Below are positions 26,501-34,172 of a stretch of 64,000 nt of DNA, one piece after another. How positions within the stretch are numbered: the stretch's first letter is position 1; each line of letters starts with the position of its first letter. The position numbers were made by a program, and so were the translations under genes. Below the pieces are notes generated by a model, which made no database searches, had not been told where the DNA came from, and was given only the letters and a program-made list of their open reading frames with translations. Source of the stretch: Clostridia bacterium. GTDB lineage: Bacteria; Bacillota; Clostridia; Acetivibrionales; DSM-2933. The stretch lies in assembly GCA_026418275.1 (NCBI GenBank), contig JAOABQ010000112.1, positions 124,001 through 188,000 of the forward strand, written 5' to 3'.

Positions 26501-27454
26501 AGTGCCTGGTTTGATGACCTGAGTATACAAAAGATTGACAAAGGACTGGTGGATGGCAGCTTTGAGGGGGTTTACCAATTAACTACAAAAAGCAACAACT
26601 GGCAGACATCTTTTAACAACTTAGGAACTCCTGCTACGTTTAACATGGATTCATCGGTGGCAAGAACCGGATATTATTCAGCGAAAATCAGCAGCAGCGG
26701 TTATACCGATAGCAGCTTCAAACAGGTTGTTAACCTTGATAAAAACTCAAAATATAAGATTGTAGGATATATAAAAACCAATACTGTTAATGGGCAGGGA
26801 GCAACCATCAGCGTTTTAGATTCAAGGGGATTCTTAAACTCTAGCAGTGTTAAGCTAACAACGACCGGTTGGCAGCCTGTGTTATTCGAATTTACAACTG
26901 GTGAAAATCCACAGGTTGAGGTCCATGCTAGGTTAAACCATTCAAGCGGTGCGGCGAGTGCTTGGTTTGACGATATCAACATAGTGAAAATGAATACCGG
27001 ACTGGCAGATGGTGGGTTTGAGTCAGTTTATCAAGGAACAATTGACAGCAATGCATGGAAAACCTCTTTTAATAATAGTGGAAATCAAGCTACTTTTATA
27101 ATGGATCCTTCTGTAAAAAGAAGCGGGAATTTTTCAGCAAAGATCAATATAGATACCAATACGGACAGCAGCTTTAAGCAGATGGCAACCCTTGAAAAAT
27201 ATACAAGGTATACATTATCCGGATATATAAAGACAAACAACGTTGGAAGCAGCTGCCCGGGTGCAATGCTGAGTATCAAGGATGGAAATGTATTTACAAG
27301 CTCAACAGGGGTTAAACTTACAAGTGATTGGCAATTGGTGACATTGACCTTTACAACAGGTGAAAATACACAGATTGAGATTCATGCACGGCTAAACCAT
27401 ACCTATGGACCTGCCAGTGCTTGGTTTGATGATCTAACTCTTGTCAAGGGTTAA
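23579..27454 (+). CDS. large secreted protein: FN3, unassigned core, three tandem CBM repeats
   Basis: A 1291-residue exported protein. Signal peptide 1-28 ends GMAFA. A fibronectin type III domain spans about 30-117. A ~480-residue core (about 125-610) that I cannot assign has a Cys cluster (CAREHCYNKGCNNKWHAPIC), DVHAHDS, DDDATWRRYVDSCADEW and a His/Trp-rich stretch MSYHQWWFNHIPHNP. A beta-sandwich of galactose-binding type follows (about 635-838). Three ~150-residue CBM4/9-like repeats close the protein, each ending PASAWFDD or ASAWFDD. Binding to plant or cell-wall polysaccharide is likely; whether the core is an enzyme is open. TTG 23579 is chosen because AAGGAGG (23565-23571) falls inside the longer ATG 23558 frame. 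It is monocistronic, with terminators after it. Confidence 0.85.
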   Translation: MRRVFKKVLSVCIVITVMLSFFSGMAFANVPSLGNLACVSVDATSVKLQWTPYYNPQAVSEYKVYRDGVYVGSTVAKNGYFNDYRLTPGQTYNYYVNAVNVNQAILATSNPLTVQTTNSSSIKTSYKVMVLRFDPKLGTTVPAKYANKVVNGINLTDWYNMKFAGKYTSQIDGAAVIGDSYLASVFNDAANGHSIAYNFTRAAQNFFKVASQDTANIELYKDQVICLNEFPAALNPTYQQNDEVIFEMACAREHCYNKGCNNKWHAPICNTCEKALLSRTALSPYFTAAALNTIDQVRGQYAANELCSCTSPSVNLRPVITYDVHAHDSINYEKLVTTPYSQFDGNSIVDLIEKGDIDWVWVMGGPVLSGFKENALVGNRDIGIPHQDGWWESIKTKCSKSFFVNGFSPDPRLYDGYVHMVEGIMKGVCETYPSIWPKVYKYSVYKNNLDGNDLTKVDGYFNLWGRFRATDSQNNRVNPYDSYAPAAPGNANCGSSHFPPSSRRGIDYAFDDDATWRRYVDSCADEWLNYPNLSQTPVQRKIGGYDYGAYDDYTVGGTSKTFQWNSMSYHQWWFNHIPHNPGKASGKLNNWWPYIFDFNRFDGREISYNIDSTQSTKVYNPINSEYGTDESNANNWGYWNSINKDGKNAVISTIDRYINPANVKTGNYAIKANINSSKFYSTGRNDLFYPASKNAAWNLSSISQIKLSIKPDQNTNMVSGTNPVIRLCTNGGNRVEYVPKKNGVYANLFNDLTLRDSNGWINLAIPTQGDLSWEKNIVGYIDPSLSGINAERAKLDLEKNILSNVNYVEISIKSDIVSYSTDNNFSLYIDDLEFVTGVKDGGFESGLSSTEPMYWTKNFNNSGYQANFLLDSSVKRSGNYSGKISIDTNTDSSYKQILNLEKNTKYQLSGYIKTNNVGSNCPGATLAIKDSNGFLNSSGVKLTSDWQLINLTFTTGDNAQVELHARFDHTYGPASAWFDDLSIQKIDKGLVDGSFEGVYQLTTKSNNWQTSFNNLGTPATFNMDSSVARTGYYSAKISSSGYTDSSFKQVVNLDKNSKYKIVGYIKTNTVNGQGATISVLDSRGFLNSSSVKLTTTGWQPVLFEFTTGENPQVEVHARLNHSSGAASAWFDDINIVKMNTGLADGGFESVYQGTIDSNAWKTSFNNSGNQATFIMDPSVKRSGNFSAKINIDTNTDSSFKQMATLEKYTRYTLSGYIKTNNVGSSCPGAMLSIKDGNVFTSSTGVKLTSDWQLVTLTFTTGENTQIEIHARLNHTYGPASAWFDDLTLVKG

Positions 27455-27487
27455 AGATTTATATATTCTATAATGTAGAAAAATGTG

Positions 27488-27520
27488 AGAGACGGTTCAG
27501 AGATGGATCGTCTCTTTATT
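27488..27520 (+). terminator. terminator after the CBM protein gene
   Basis: AGAGACG pairs with CGTCTCT around an imperfect inner stem; TTATTATTT follows. Confidence 0.6.
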
Positions 27521-27541
27521 ATTTGTACTCAATAAAGCTTT

Positions 27542-27592
27542 AAAAAAAGCTTAGTATAATATCATCCGGATTCATAGAAAAAAGCTTTTTTT
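27542..27592. terminator. second hairpin with U-tract after the CBM protein gene
   Basis: AAAAAAAGCTT pairs with AAGCTTTTTTT across a 29-nt loop. Both sides carry A or T runs, so it could act on either strand. Confidence 0.5.
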
Positions 27593-27661
27593 GTTTAATT
27601 AAATACCAATGATACATACAAAAATAAATTATTATGGATATAATGTATATTTATTGAATTT

Positions 27662-27700
27662 AAATGTGACTTTCGGCTAGTAAAAAATGTGACTTTCGGC
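27662..27700 (+). repeat. tandem 16-bp direct repeat, period 23
   Basis: AAATGTGACTTTCGGC occurs twice exactly (27662-27677 and 27685-27700) in an otherwise gene-free 386-bp gap. Closely spaced terminal repeats of this kind are known from ends of IS21-family elements, so this may be an IS end left behind; an operator pair is the alternative. Nothing else recognisable is in the gap apart from the two terminator hairpins. Confidence 0.55.
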
Positions 27701-27840
27701 ACTATGAAAAGTTGAAAAAATGATGTAGAATAGTTGACGTGTTTTTATTTATATCATCAACCCAATTGTATAAAATATGTTCTGTGTTGTGGGTGGAATA
27801 ATAAACAGCATAAAAATCAATTATTCTGGGGGAGTTTGTA

Positions 27841-30351
27841 ATGAAGAGTAGGATGAAAAGAATATTTTCTTTGTTGGTTGTATTTTGTTTATTGACTACC
27901 GGGCTGCCTAATTTTGCAGCAAGTGCATCAAAGACAATCAATATAAAGGTAAATCCGTTTGTTTTAAAAATAAATGGTAAGACTGTAAATGTTGATAGTA
28001 TCAGTTATCTGGAAAAAGTATTTATGCAGCCTCAAGATATAAGTGTCCTTTTGGGAATTGAGTATTCAATGGATGCGAAGAAAGCAGTCATAGATATAAC
28101 AGGAAAAAAAGCAACGAAATACATAGGGCCTGCAAAACGAAATTTTAGTTCTTTGAAAGCACAAACTTCAATGAAGTTAACCGTAAACAGTACAAAAATG
28201 ATGGTTAAGGTAAATGGAAACAAAATAAAATCCGAAGTTATTCAGTACTTTAATAGTTATTTTGTTTCAGCAAAAGAAATTTGTGATTTGCTTGGGAAGG
28301 ATTATATATTGGATACCAAAAACAGTATCTTGAGTATCAATGAGAAAAAGCCTCCTCTTCCAAGTATAAGGCCGGATAAGAAAATGCCAACCAGGGAAAA
28401 TGTATTGGTGACAATAGATCTTTGGGGAAATGCAGTAAAAAAAGAATATAAAATTGATAATGGAAAATGGATCAATTATACAAAGCCTATCCTTATGTCT
28501 GTTTGCGGAACTGTTTATGCAAGAGGTACCAATGTTGCAGGGATAAATTCGGATATTTCAAAGACGATAATTAAAAATATCGATAAAGTATCGCCGAAGC
28601 TTTTAATAAAACCTGATCCTTCTTCTGCAACCAATAAAAATGTTACTGTATCTGTAGACTGGGATGATGCAGTAACCAAAAAGTACAAAATAGACAATGG
28701 TGCTTGGCAAAACTATACTAAACCAGTTGTATTATCGAAAAATGCGGTATTTTATGCACAAGGGACGGATGCTGCTGGAAATGTTTCAGTAATTTCAAAG
28801 TTCAATATTCATTATATAGACAAAATACCGCCCAAAGAGCCAACTTTGACGGTAAATAATACAATGCCGACAAAAGAGGATGTAGTGGTCACAATCAATA
28901 ACCCCGGAGACGGACAACCGGAATACCAAATCAATGATGGGGAGTGGACAAGCTGTACAATCAGTGTTGCAGTAAAAGAAAACGGAACTTTTAAATGCAG
29001 GACAAAGGATTTGGCGGGGAATGTATCAAAAACGGTAAGTCAGGTAATCAACAATATAGATAAGTTGGCTCCAACAAAGCCGACAATGGCATCAAGCAAT
29101 CCAAATAAAACTAAAAGCCCAATCAATATAACCATAGATAATTGGGGTGATGCCGAGACAAAGGAATATAGAATTGGTGACGGTGCATGGCAAGCATATA
29201 GTACACCAATAACGGTATCGACCAATTGCAATATTTTTGCCAGGGGTACCGATTTACTGGGAAATATATCTGAAATAGCAAATTTGAATATTACCAATAT
29301 TTTAACAAAACAGAGTGTGCAGGAAATTGCCAAAAAGAATGCAGCAATCGTTTTGGTAAAGGTATATAACGCAAATAATAGAAGTATGGGTACCGGAAGC
29401 GGATTTATTATTACTCAGGATGGTAAAGTGGTGACAAACTATCATGTAGTTGATAAAGCTTCTTTTGTAGAAGTTGTTACAAGTGACAATAAAACATTTA
29501 AAGTGAGCGGTTTACTCGATTATAATGTGGCAAAGGATTTGGCAGTTTTGCAGTTGGAAAATGCAGCAGGACTTACTACAATTGATATCGGCAATTCGGA
29601 TGAATTAGCTCTGGGAGAAGAAATTGTAGCGATTGGAAGTCCGTTGGGCCTCCAAAACACTGTTTCTAATGGTATTGTTAGCAGCATCCGGGCGGATATA
29701 AACAGGAAGGGATATACGGATATCCAGATTTCTGCGCCTATATCCTCAGGCAGCAGCGGAGGAGCTTTGTTTAATCTTTATGGTGAAGTGGTAGGTATAA
29801 CCTATGCAGGAACAAGCGCCGGACAAAATTTGAATTTTGCGATTCCGGTTAACGATGCAAAGCCGATGATTGCATCCACCCAGATGAAGTCTTTGGCAAA
29901 TGTAAAGGCTGAAGTGTATCCGACAATGAGTTTAAAGGATTTTTCCGAATATCTCTATGATGGTTATTCTATCTATGAAACCGGCAGCAGTAAATATATG
30001 TGGGATATGTTTTATACGGATGATGAAACAAAACCAGGTGAATATACAACAATTATTGCAGTAAAAGATGAAAATTATGCGTACCTGCTTCAGGCTGTCA
30101 AGGATGGAAAGAAGGGAGAGATAGAAAACTGGATCAGTGATATCATTAATGAGTATAGAATTCAATATTCAAATAAGTCCGGGACGATCGCTTTAGTCTA
30201 TTTTGGTGTATATAAAAGTTACCCAAGCGGTTTTTCATCCTCGGATGTAAAATACAATAGTGAAACATCAGCCTGGACCGTTCTAAGTCCGATTGTAGTA
30301 ACTATATATGACAGCACCAGTAAAAATCATCAGTGGGAAATAAGTAATTAA
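27841..30351 (+). CDS. secreted HtrA-type serine protease with stalk and Ig-like repeats
   Basis: An 836-residue exported protein. Signal peptide ~1-29 (ends AASA). A copper-amine-oxidase-N 'stalk' domain spans about 33-170. Four ~78-residue Ig-like repeats (about 182-485) carry a YKIDNGKW...YARGT...AGN pattern. A trypsin-like S1C protease domain (about 495-680) has the triad His535 (TNYHVVD), Asp566 (AKDLAVL) and Ser639 (SSGSSGGALF). No PDZ domain follows; the last ~150 residues are unassigned. The protease probably acts at the cell surface, with stalk and Ig modules placing it on the wall. Protease domains of HtrA type normally sit near a membrane anchor with a PDZ, so this arrangement is unusual. 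The same Ig-like module occurs in the SLH protein at 47.4 kb. Confidence 0.87.
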   Translation: MKSRMKRIFSLLVVFCLLTTGLPNFAASASKTINIKVNPFVLKINGKTVNVDSISYLEKVFMQPQDISVLLGIEYSMDAKKAVIDITGKKATKYIGPAKRNFSSLKAQTSMKLTVNSTKMMVKVNGNKIKSEVIQYFNSYFVSAKEICDLLGKDYILDTKNSILSINEKKPPLPSIRPDKKMPTRENVLVTIDLWGNAVKKEYKIDNGKWINYTKPILMSVCGTVYARGTNVAGINSDISKTIIKNIDKVSPKLLIKPDPSSATNKNVTVSVDWDDAVTKKYKIDNGAWQNYTKPVVLSKNAVFYAQGTDAAGNVSVISKFNIHYIDKIPPKEPTLTVNNTMPTKEDVVVTINNPGDGQPEYQINDGEWTSCTISVAVKENGTFKCRTKDLAGNVSKTVSQVINNIDKLAPTKPTMASSNPNKTKSPINITIDNWGDAETKEYRIGDGAWQAYSTPITVSTNCNIFARGTDLLGNISEIANLNITNILTKQSVQEIAKKNAAIVLVKVYNANNRSMGTGSGFIITQDGKVVTNYHVVDKASFVEVVTSDNKTFKVSGLLDYNVAKDLAVLQLENAAGLTTIDIGNSDELALGEEIVAIGSPLGLQNTVSNGIVSSIRADINRKGYTDIQISAPISSGSSGGALFNLYGEVVGITYAGTSAGQNLNFAIPVNDAKPMIASTQMKSLANVKAEVYPTMSLKDFSEYLYDGYSIYETGSSKYMWDMFYTDDETKPGEYTTIIAVKDENYAYLLQAVKDGKKGEIENWISDIINEYRIQYSNKSGTIALVYFGVYKSYPSGFSSSDVKYNSETSAWTVLSPIVVTIYDSTSKNHQWEISN

Positions 30352-30371
30352 TAAATATTAAAGTCAAGTGA

Positions 30372-30409
30372 GCATAAATACCCTGTCTATGGGTATTTAT
30401 GCTTCTTTT
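30372..30409 (+). terminator. terminator after HtrA-type protease gene
   Basis: A perfect 12-bp stem GCATAAATACCC / GGGTATTTATGC with a 7-nt loop, then TTCTTTT. Confidence 0.88.
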
Positions 30410-30489
30410 AATACCGAGACGAGACAGGCAATCTTAATTGTAATGAGTAAGAGTAAAGACTGGTCGGAGAAAAATGGAGGGATTTATTA

Positions 30490-31866
30490 ATGAAGAGGAA
30501 ACGTGGGATACATTTGTTTGCTGTATTCATAATGGGAATCATGGTATTATCCAAGATGCAATCCTTTGGCGCAGAGGGAAACCAAAACAAAATCGTATTG
30601 CAAATCAATAATCCTAGGATGATTATACAGGGCAAAGAAATGGAAATTGATCCTGGAAAAGGCACTTCGCCTATAATTGTAAAGAATAAGACACTTTTAC
30701 CTATAAGGTCTTTGATAGAAGCGCTGGGTGGCCATATAAGCTGGGTGCAGGAAGAAAAAAAGATTGTTGTGCTTTTAAAGGATAAGAAAATAGAAATGTG
30801 GATTGGAAAAAACACAACCACTGTAAATTCAGTGAACAAAGAAATAGATGTTTCCCCGCAAATCATAAATGGAAGGACCATGATTCCTCTTCGGTATGTT
30901 ATAGAAAATCTGGGATACCCTGTGGAATGGAATGGGACAGAAAAGAAAATTGTTATCAATGTGGATTATAGTCCGGTTACACTTGCAGATAAGGAGGCGG
31001 TAAAGGACTACTTGCTGAAAGCAGATGGATTAAAATATGATTTAATTAAAAATGTGGATTATAAAAACTATGACCAGAAAGCAAACCTGGCACCGGTTAC
31101 AGGTACTTTCAGCAGTTATAAAACGGCTTTGGAATATTTAAAAAAATATTTTAAAGAGGAATTGGCAATAAAGGAAATGAACTATTTTGGCCTTCAGCCA
31201 AAAGGTGATAAATTATATAAAATTACTGCAGATGGGGATCAGAGGTATATCATCACAGACGAATCAGAAGTAAAGTTTATAGAGAATAAAGAAAATAAAA
31301 AAGTAGTAACTGTACAAAAGTTTTGTGATTTGGAAGGTGCATTGAATACCGACCGGTATACGATTGAGCAGGTTGGTACAAATTGGATCATAACAAAAAT
31401 TGAAAAGCTTTCAATGGAGGAAGAGGTATACTTCAATGAACAAACAGAAAATGTTTCTTCCATTCTTGGAAAGGATTATATTGCTGCTTATGCGACAGAC
31501 TGGGATGTTAAAACAGCCTGGGTGGAAGGGAAAAAGGGAGACGGTGTTGGTGAGTGGATTTCTATTCAGGGTAAAGAGAGTGGGCTTTTAGAAGTTTCGG
31601 GAATAAAAATAATCAACGGTTATGCTAAAAGTGAGAATTTATATAAGGCCAATAACCGTGTAAAAAAGGTGAAAATTGAATTCTCGGACGGAAGTTCAAT
31701 GGAAAAAGAAGTGAAAGATAGTCTTATGGACTATCAAAGACTTGAATTCGGTAAAATAATAAAAACAAAGTTTGTTAAAATCACCATTCTGGAAGTTTAT
31801 AATGGAACAAAATATGAGGATACGTGTATATCTGGAATTAAATTCTTTCACATACAGAAATTCTAA
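30490..31866 (+). CDS. secreted stalk-domain protein with discoidin-like C-terminal domain
   Basis: A 458-residue exported protein. Signal peptide ~1-28 (ends SFGA). A complete copper-amine-oxidase-N-like stalk domain spans about 35-158, with both family hallmarks (LLPIRSLIEALGGHISW and TMIPLRYVIENLGYPVEW). A middle part with hydrolase-free alpha/beta character (about 165-300) is unassigned. A C-terminal ~140-residue F5/8-discoidin-like sandwich (DWDVKTAWVEG, VGEWISI, IKIINGYAKS, VKKVKIEFSDGSS) resembles the glycan-binding domain attached to several clostridial surface proteins. It is likely a wall-associated binding protein. ATG 30490 follows GGAGGG. It has its own transcription unit downstream of the protease terminator. 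Confidence 0.8.
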   Translation: MKRKRGIHLFAVFIMGIMVLSKMQSFGAEGNQNKIVLQINNPRMIIQGKEMEIDPGKGTSPIIVKNKTLLPIRSLIEALGGHISWVQEEKKIVVLLKDKKIEMWIGKNTTTVNSVNKEIDVSPQIINGRTMIPLRYVIENLGYPVEWNGTEKKIVINVDYSPVTLADKEAVKDYLLKADGLKYDLIKNVDYKNYDQKANLAPVTGTFSSYKTALEYLKKYFKEELAIKEMNYFGLQPKGDKLYKITADGDQRYIITDESEVKFIENKENKKVVTVQKFCDLEGALNTDRYTIEQVGTNWIITKIEKLSMEEEVYFNEQTENVSSILGKDYIAAYATDWDVKTAWVEGKKGDGVGEWISIQGKESGLLEVSGIKIINGYAKSENLYKANNRVKKVKIEFSDGSSMEKEVKDSLMDYQRLEFGKIIKTKFVKITILEVYNGTKYEDTCISGIKFFHIQKF

Positions 31867-31891
31867 CAGGAAATAATACAGAAAGTTCTAA

Positions 31892-31920
31892 GAGACGGTT
31901 CGGAAGCCGGACCGTTTCTC
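31892..31920. terminator. weak hairpin between convergent genes
   Basis: GAGACGGT...ACCGTTTCTC with an inner CGG/CCG pairing, but no clear T-run on either side. It lies between the stalk gene and the minus-strand membrane genes. Confidence 0.35.
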
Positions 31921-31927
31921 GCTATAA

Positions 31928-32407
31928 TCACAATGAAAAGGGCTTTTCTATCTTAAAAAACCACTTATAAACAACTCTGATAAGATACAAAATCAAAGCT
32001 AAGCTAATCAGTGTCCAATACCACTCCCATGTGATATATTTGATTACTTTTGTAAGTTTTTCAACGATATATTCCGCAAGGGTTGACACCAAAACAAATG
32101 CACTGTAATATAACAGTTTCCATTTTAAGGTTTTATTTTGCGGATAATAGAGATTGAAAAATACACAAATAAGCGGTAATGCTAAAAATTCATAGGTAAA
32201 GCTGGTCGCATTTGCGTAATACAATTCTCTCACTGGATATTCAAGCCAACGGGCTTCTACCGCAACCAATCCGAGAATCCATGTTGGAAGCTGTGTAAAT
32301 AAAAAAATAAATGATGCTTCGGGGGCTTTTCCTTTAGGGATAAACCAAATAGAAATAAAGCTTATAAGCCAAGTGCCGCCAAGTAGAATTCTTTCCACTA
32401 AATACAT
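31928..32407 (-). CDS. CBO0543-like membrane protein (second of tandem pair)
   Basis: A 159-residue protein with about five transmembrane helices. Between helices 2 and 3 it has the conserved motif seen in its neighbour, LEYPVREL (neighbour: LEYPVREF), and IPKGKAPEASF near the N-terminus. This matches the clostridial/bacillar CBO0543 family, which has no established function. ATG 32407 has GAGGT 8-9 nt upstream. It lies 38 nt downstream of the paralogous gene on the same strand, so the pair is probably one operon from gene duplication. Confidence 0.75.
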   Translation of the reverse strand: MYLVERILLGGTWLISFISIWFIPKGKAPEASFIFLFTQLPTWILGLVAVEARWLEYPVRELYYANATSFTYEFLALPLICVFFNLYYPQNKTLKWKLLYYSAFVLVSTLAEYIVEKLTKVIKYITWEWYWTLISLALILYLIRVVYKWFFKIEKPFSL

Positions 32408-32445
32408 AATCTTTTACCTCAATAAATATAGACTAATCATCATTT

Positions 32446-32925
32446 CTAAAGCTTTCTTTTTTTGGTAAACCACTTTACATATAGATGAGTTAATGCAAAT
32501 TGAAACAGAAAGCTTTTGTACATTCGAAAGACTTGTGATTTTCCCGATCCTTTTAAAAAATTTTCCAGGTCTGTGTAGGTTGCGATAAAATAAATAAACC
32601 AAATAGGGATAGAAACAAATATAAAATAGTGTATAACCTTTCTAATAAAGCCTGAATCCTTAGGGTATAGCAAAATAAACCAAGCCGCTACGGTTGGGAA
32701 AAATAAAAATTGGGGTATGAAATTTGCCCGGGTTGCGATAACAAATTCTCTTACCGGATATTCCAAAGCACCTTTTTGAGTAAGGTATAATACAGCCGAC
32801 CAGGAGGTAGCATTTATTACGGTAAATGAGATTAATGCAAGACGTATTTTATCCTTGGGAATATAAAAAAAGGATGCTACTGAAATGACACTGACTGCAA
32901 TTAAAATGAAACGTTCTATTGTCAT
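32446..32925 (-). CDS. CBO0543-like membrane protein (first of tandem pair)
   Basis: A 159-residue paralogue of the gene at 31928-32407 with the same layout: helix 1, YIPKDKIRLA, helix 2, GALEYPVREFVIATRANFI, two more helices, a soluble patch and a Lys-rich end (WFTKKRKL). Function unknown. Two starts are possible. ATG 32931 has GAGG only 4 nt upstream; ATG 32925 (MTIERF) has about 10 nt and aligns better with its neighbour's start. It is divergent from the phosphoesterase operon that begins at 33183. Confidence 0.72.
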   Translation of the reverse strand: MTIERFILIAVSVISVASFFYIPKDKIRLALISFTVINATSWSAVLYLTQKGALEYPVREFVIATRANFIPQFLFFPTVAAWFILLYPKDSGFIRKVIHYFIFVSIPIWFIYFIATYTDLENFLKGSGKSQVFRMYKSFLFQFALTHLYVKWFTKKRKL

Positions 32926-33142
32926 AAGCATTTACCTCGTTTTATTCTACCCCTATGTTCTTTCCAATAAATGAACCTAGCTATCACAAAGGGTTAGTTT
33001 AGCTATTACCAAAATAGCTTGATTTATGCATTAAGCTAAATGAATTGCTCGAATGGTATACCAATGGCTATTATAGTGTGAAACAAAAAGATATAATGTG
33101 TTTTATTTTTATTCTAGTTTTTTTATACAAAATTCTCCTTTG

Positions 33143-33151
33143 TGGTATAAT
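33143..33151 (+). promoter_or_regulatory. extended -10 promoter of the Mre11-like operon
   Basis: TGGTATAAT is a perfect extended -10 (TGN plus TATAAT) about 30 nt upstream of the ribosome site AGAGGAG. The -35 region (around ATACAA) is poor, as is common for extended -10 promoters. Confidence 0.55.
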
Positions 33152-33182
33152 GTATTCTGAAAAAATAAAAAGAGGAGCAACT

Positions 33183-34172
33183 ATGAAGTTTTTATATTTT
33201 ACGGACACGCATATTCGGGGAAATAACCCTAAAAATAGAAAAGACAATTTTTATGAAACGCTTAAAAATAAATTTAATGAAGTAAAAGAAATAGCAAAGG
33301 TGTTAAACGTAGACTATATCCTTCATGGAGGAGATTGGTTTGAAAGGCCGGATATCTCTCCTTCTATTGTAAGGGAATTTGCCATGATTGTAAGAGGGTT
33401 TGAACAGCCAATTTATACCGTTGCGGGAAACCACGATGTGTTCGGGCACAACCCTGAAACCATAGGACGTACTATGCTGGGGCTGTTAGAGGGCATTGGG
33501 ATTATGAAGCTTATGGGCTATGAGGACGAGATTATTCTCGAAAAAGACGGTTTAAGAGTACAGCTTACCGGAAAACCTTATAACTATGAAATTGACGGAG
33601 AAAATTTCAGAAAGTATTATATTGTAAAAAAAAGAGAAGATGTGGACTTTGCAATCAATATTGTGCACGGAATGCTTCTAAACAAGCCTTTTTATGAAGG
33701 GATCCGGTATACGCTGATAGATGATATCAAAGATACTGAGGCGGATATCACGATTGCAGGCCATTATCATAATGGATTCGGAATTAAAAAACTAAATGAA
33801 AAGTATTTTGTGAATCCGGGAAGCCTGGTTAGGGTTTCGAATACTTTAAGTGAAATCAACCGAAAGCCTAAAGTGGTTTTGATTGAGCTTGACCGGGATG
33901 TACATTTAAGTGAAATTGAGCTTAAGTGCGCCCTTCCGGGAGATGAGGTGCTGGACCGGATGCAGCTTGAAAACTCACAGGACAGGCTTATTAAGCTGCA
34001 CCAGTTTTATCAGGGAGTTGCAGCTTCTGGGGAATATAAAAAAATGGACATCCATAAAATGATCGAAGAAATTGCATCCAATCAGGAATTAAGTGAAAAA
34101 GTAAGAGATGAAGCTTTAAGAAGAATTGCATTAGCCAGTGAAAATCTTTCCAGTGAAGAAGAGGGTTTATGA
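33183..34172 (+). CDS. Mre11/SbcD-like metallophosphoesterase
   Basis: A 329-residue phosphoesterase of the nuclease subgroup. Motifs: YFTDTHIRG (Asp8, His10), HGGDWFE (Asp51), VAGNHDVFG (82-85), IVHGML and AGHYHNGFG, followed by VNPGSLVR. This is the complete two-metal site of Mre11/SbcD nucleases, but the C-terminal capping part is short. ATG 33183 follows AGAGGAG; the upstream frame to 33045 lacks a ribosome site and spans the promoter. Its stop overlaps the start of the Rad50-like gene, so the two are translationally coupled, as expected for a nuclease-ATPase pair acting on DNA ends. Confidence 0.85.
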   Translation: MKFLYFTDTHIRGNNPKNRKDNFYETLKNKFNEVKEIAKVLNVDYILHGGDWFERPDISPSIVREFAMIVRGFEQPIYTVAGNHDVFGHNPETIGRTMLGLLEGIGIMKLMGYEDEIILEKDGLRVQLTGKPYNYEIDGENFRKYYIVKKREDVDFAINIVHGMLLNKPFYEGIRYTLIDDIKDTEADITIAGHYHNGFGIKKLNEKYFVNPGSLVRVSNTLSEINRKPKVVLIELDRDVHLSEIELKCALPGDEVLDRMQLENSQDRLIKLHQFYQGVAASGEYKKMDIHKMIEEIASNQELSEKVRDEALRRIALASENLSSEEEGL

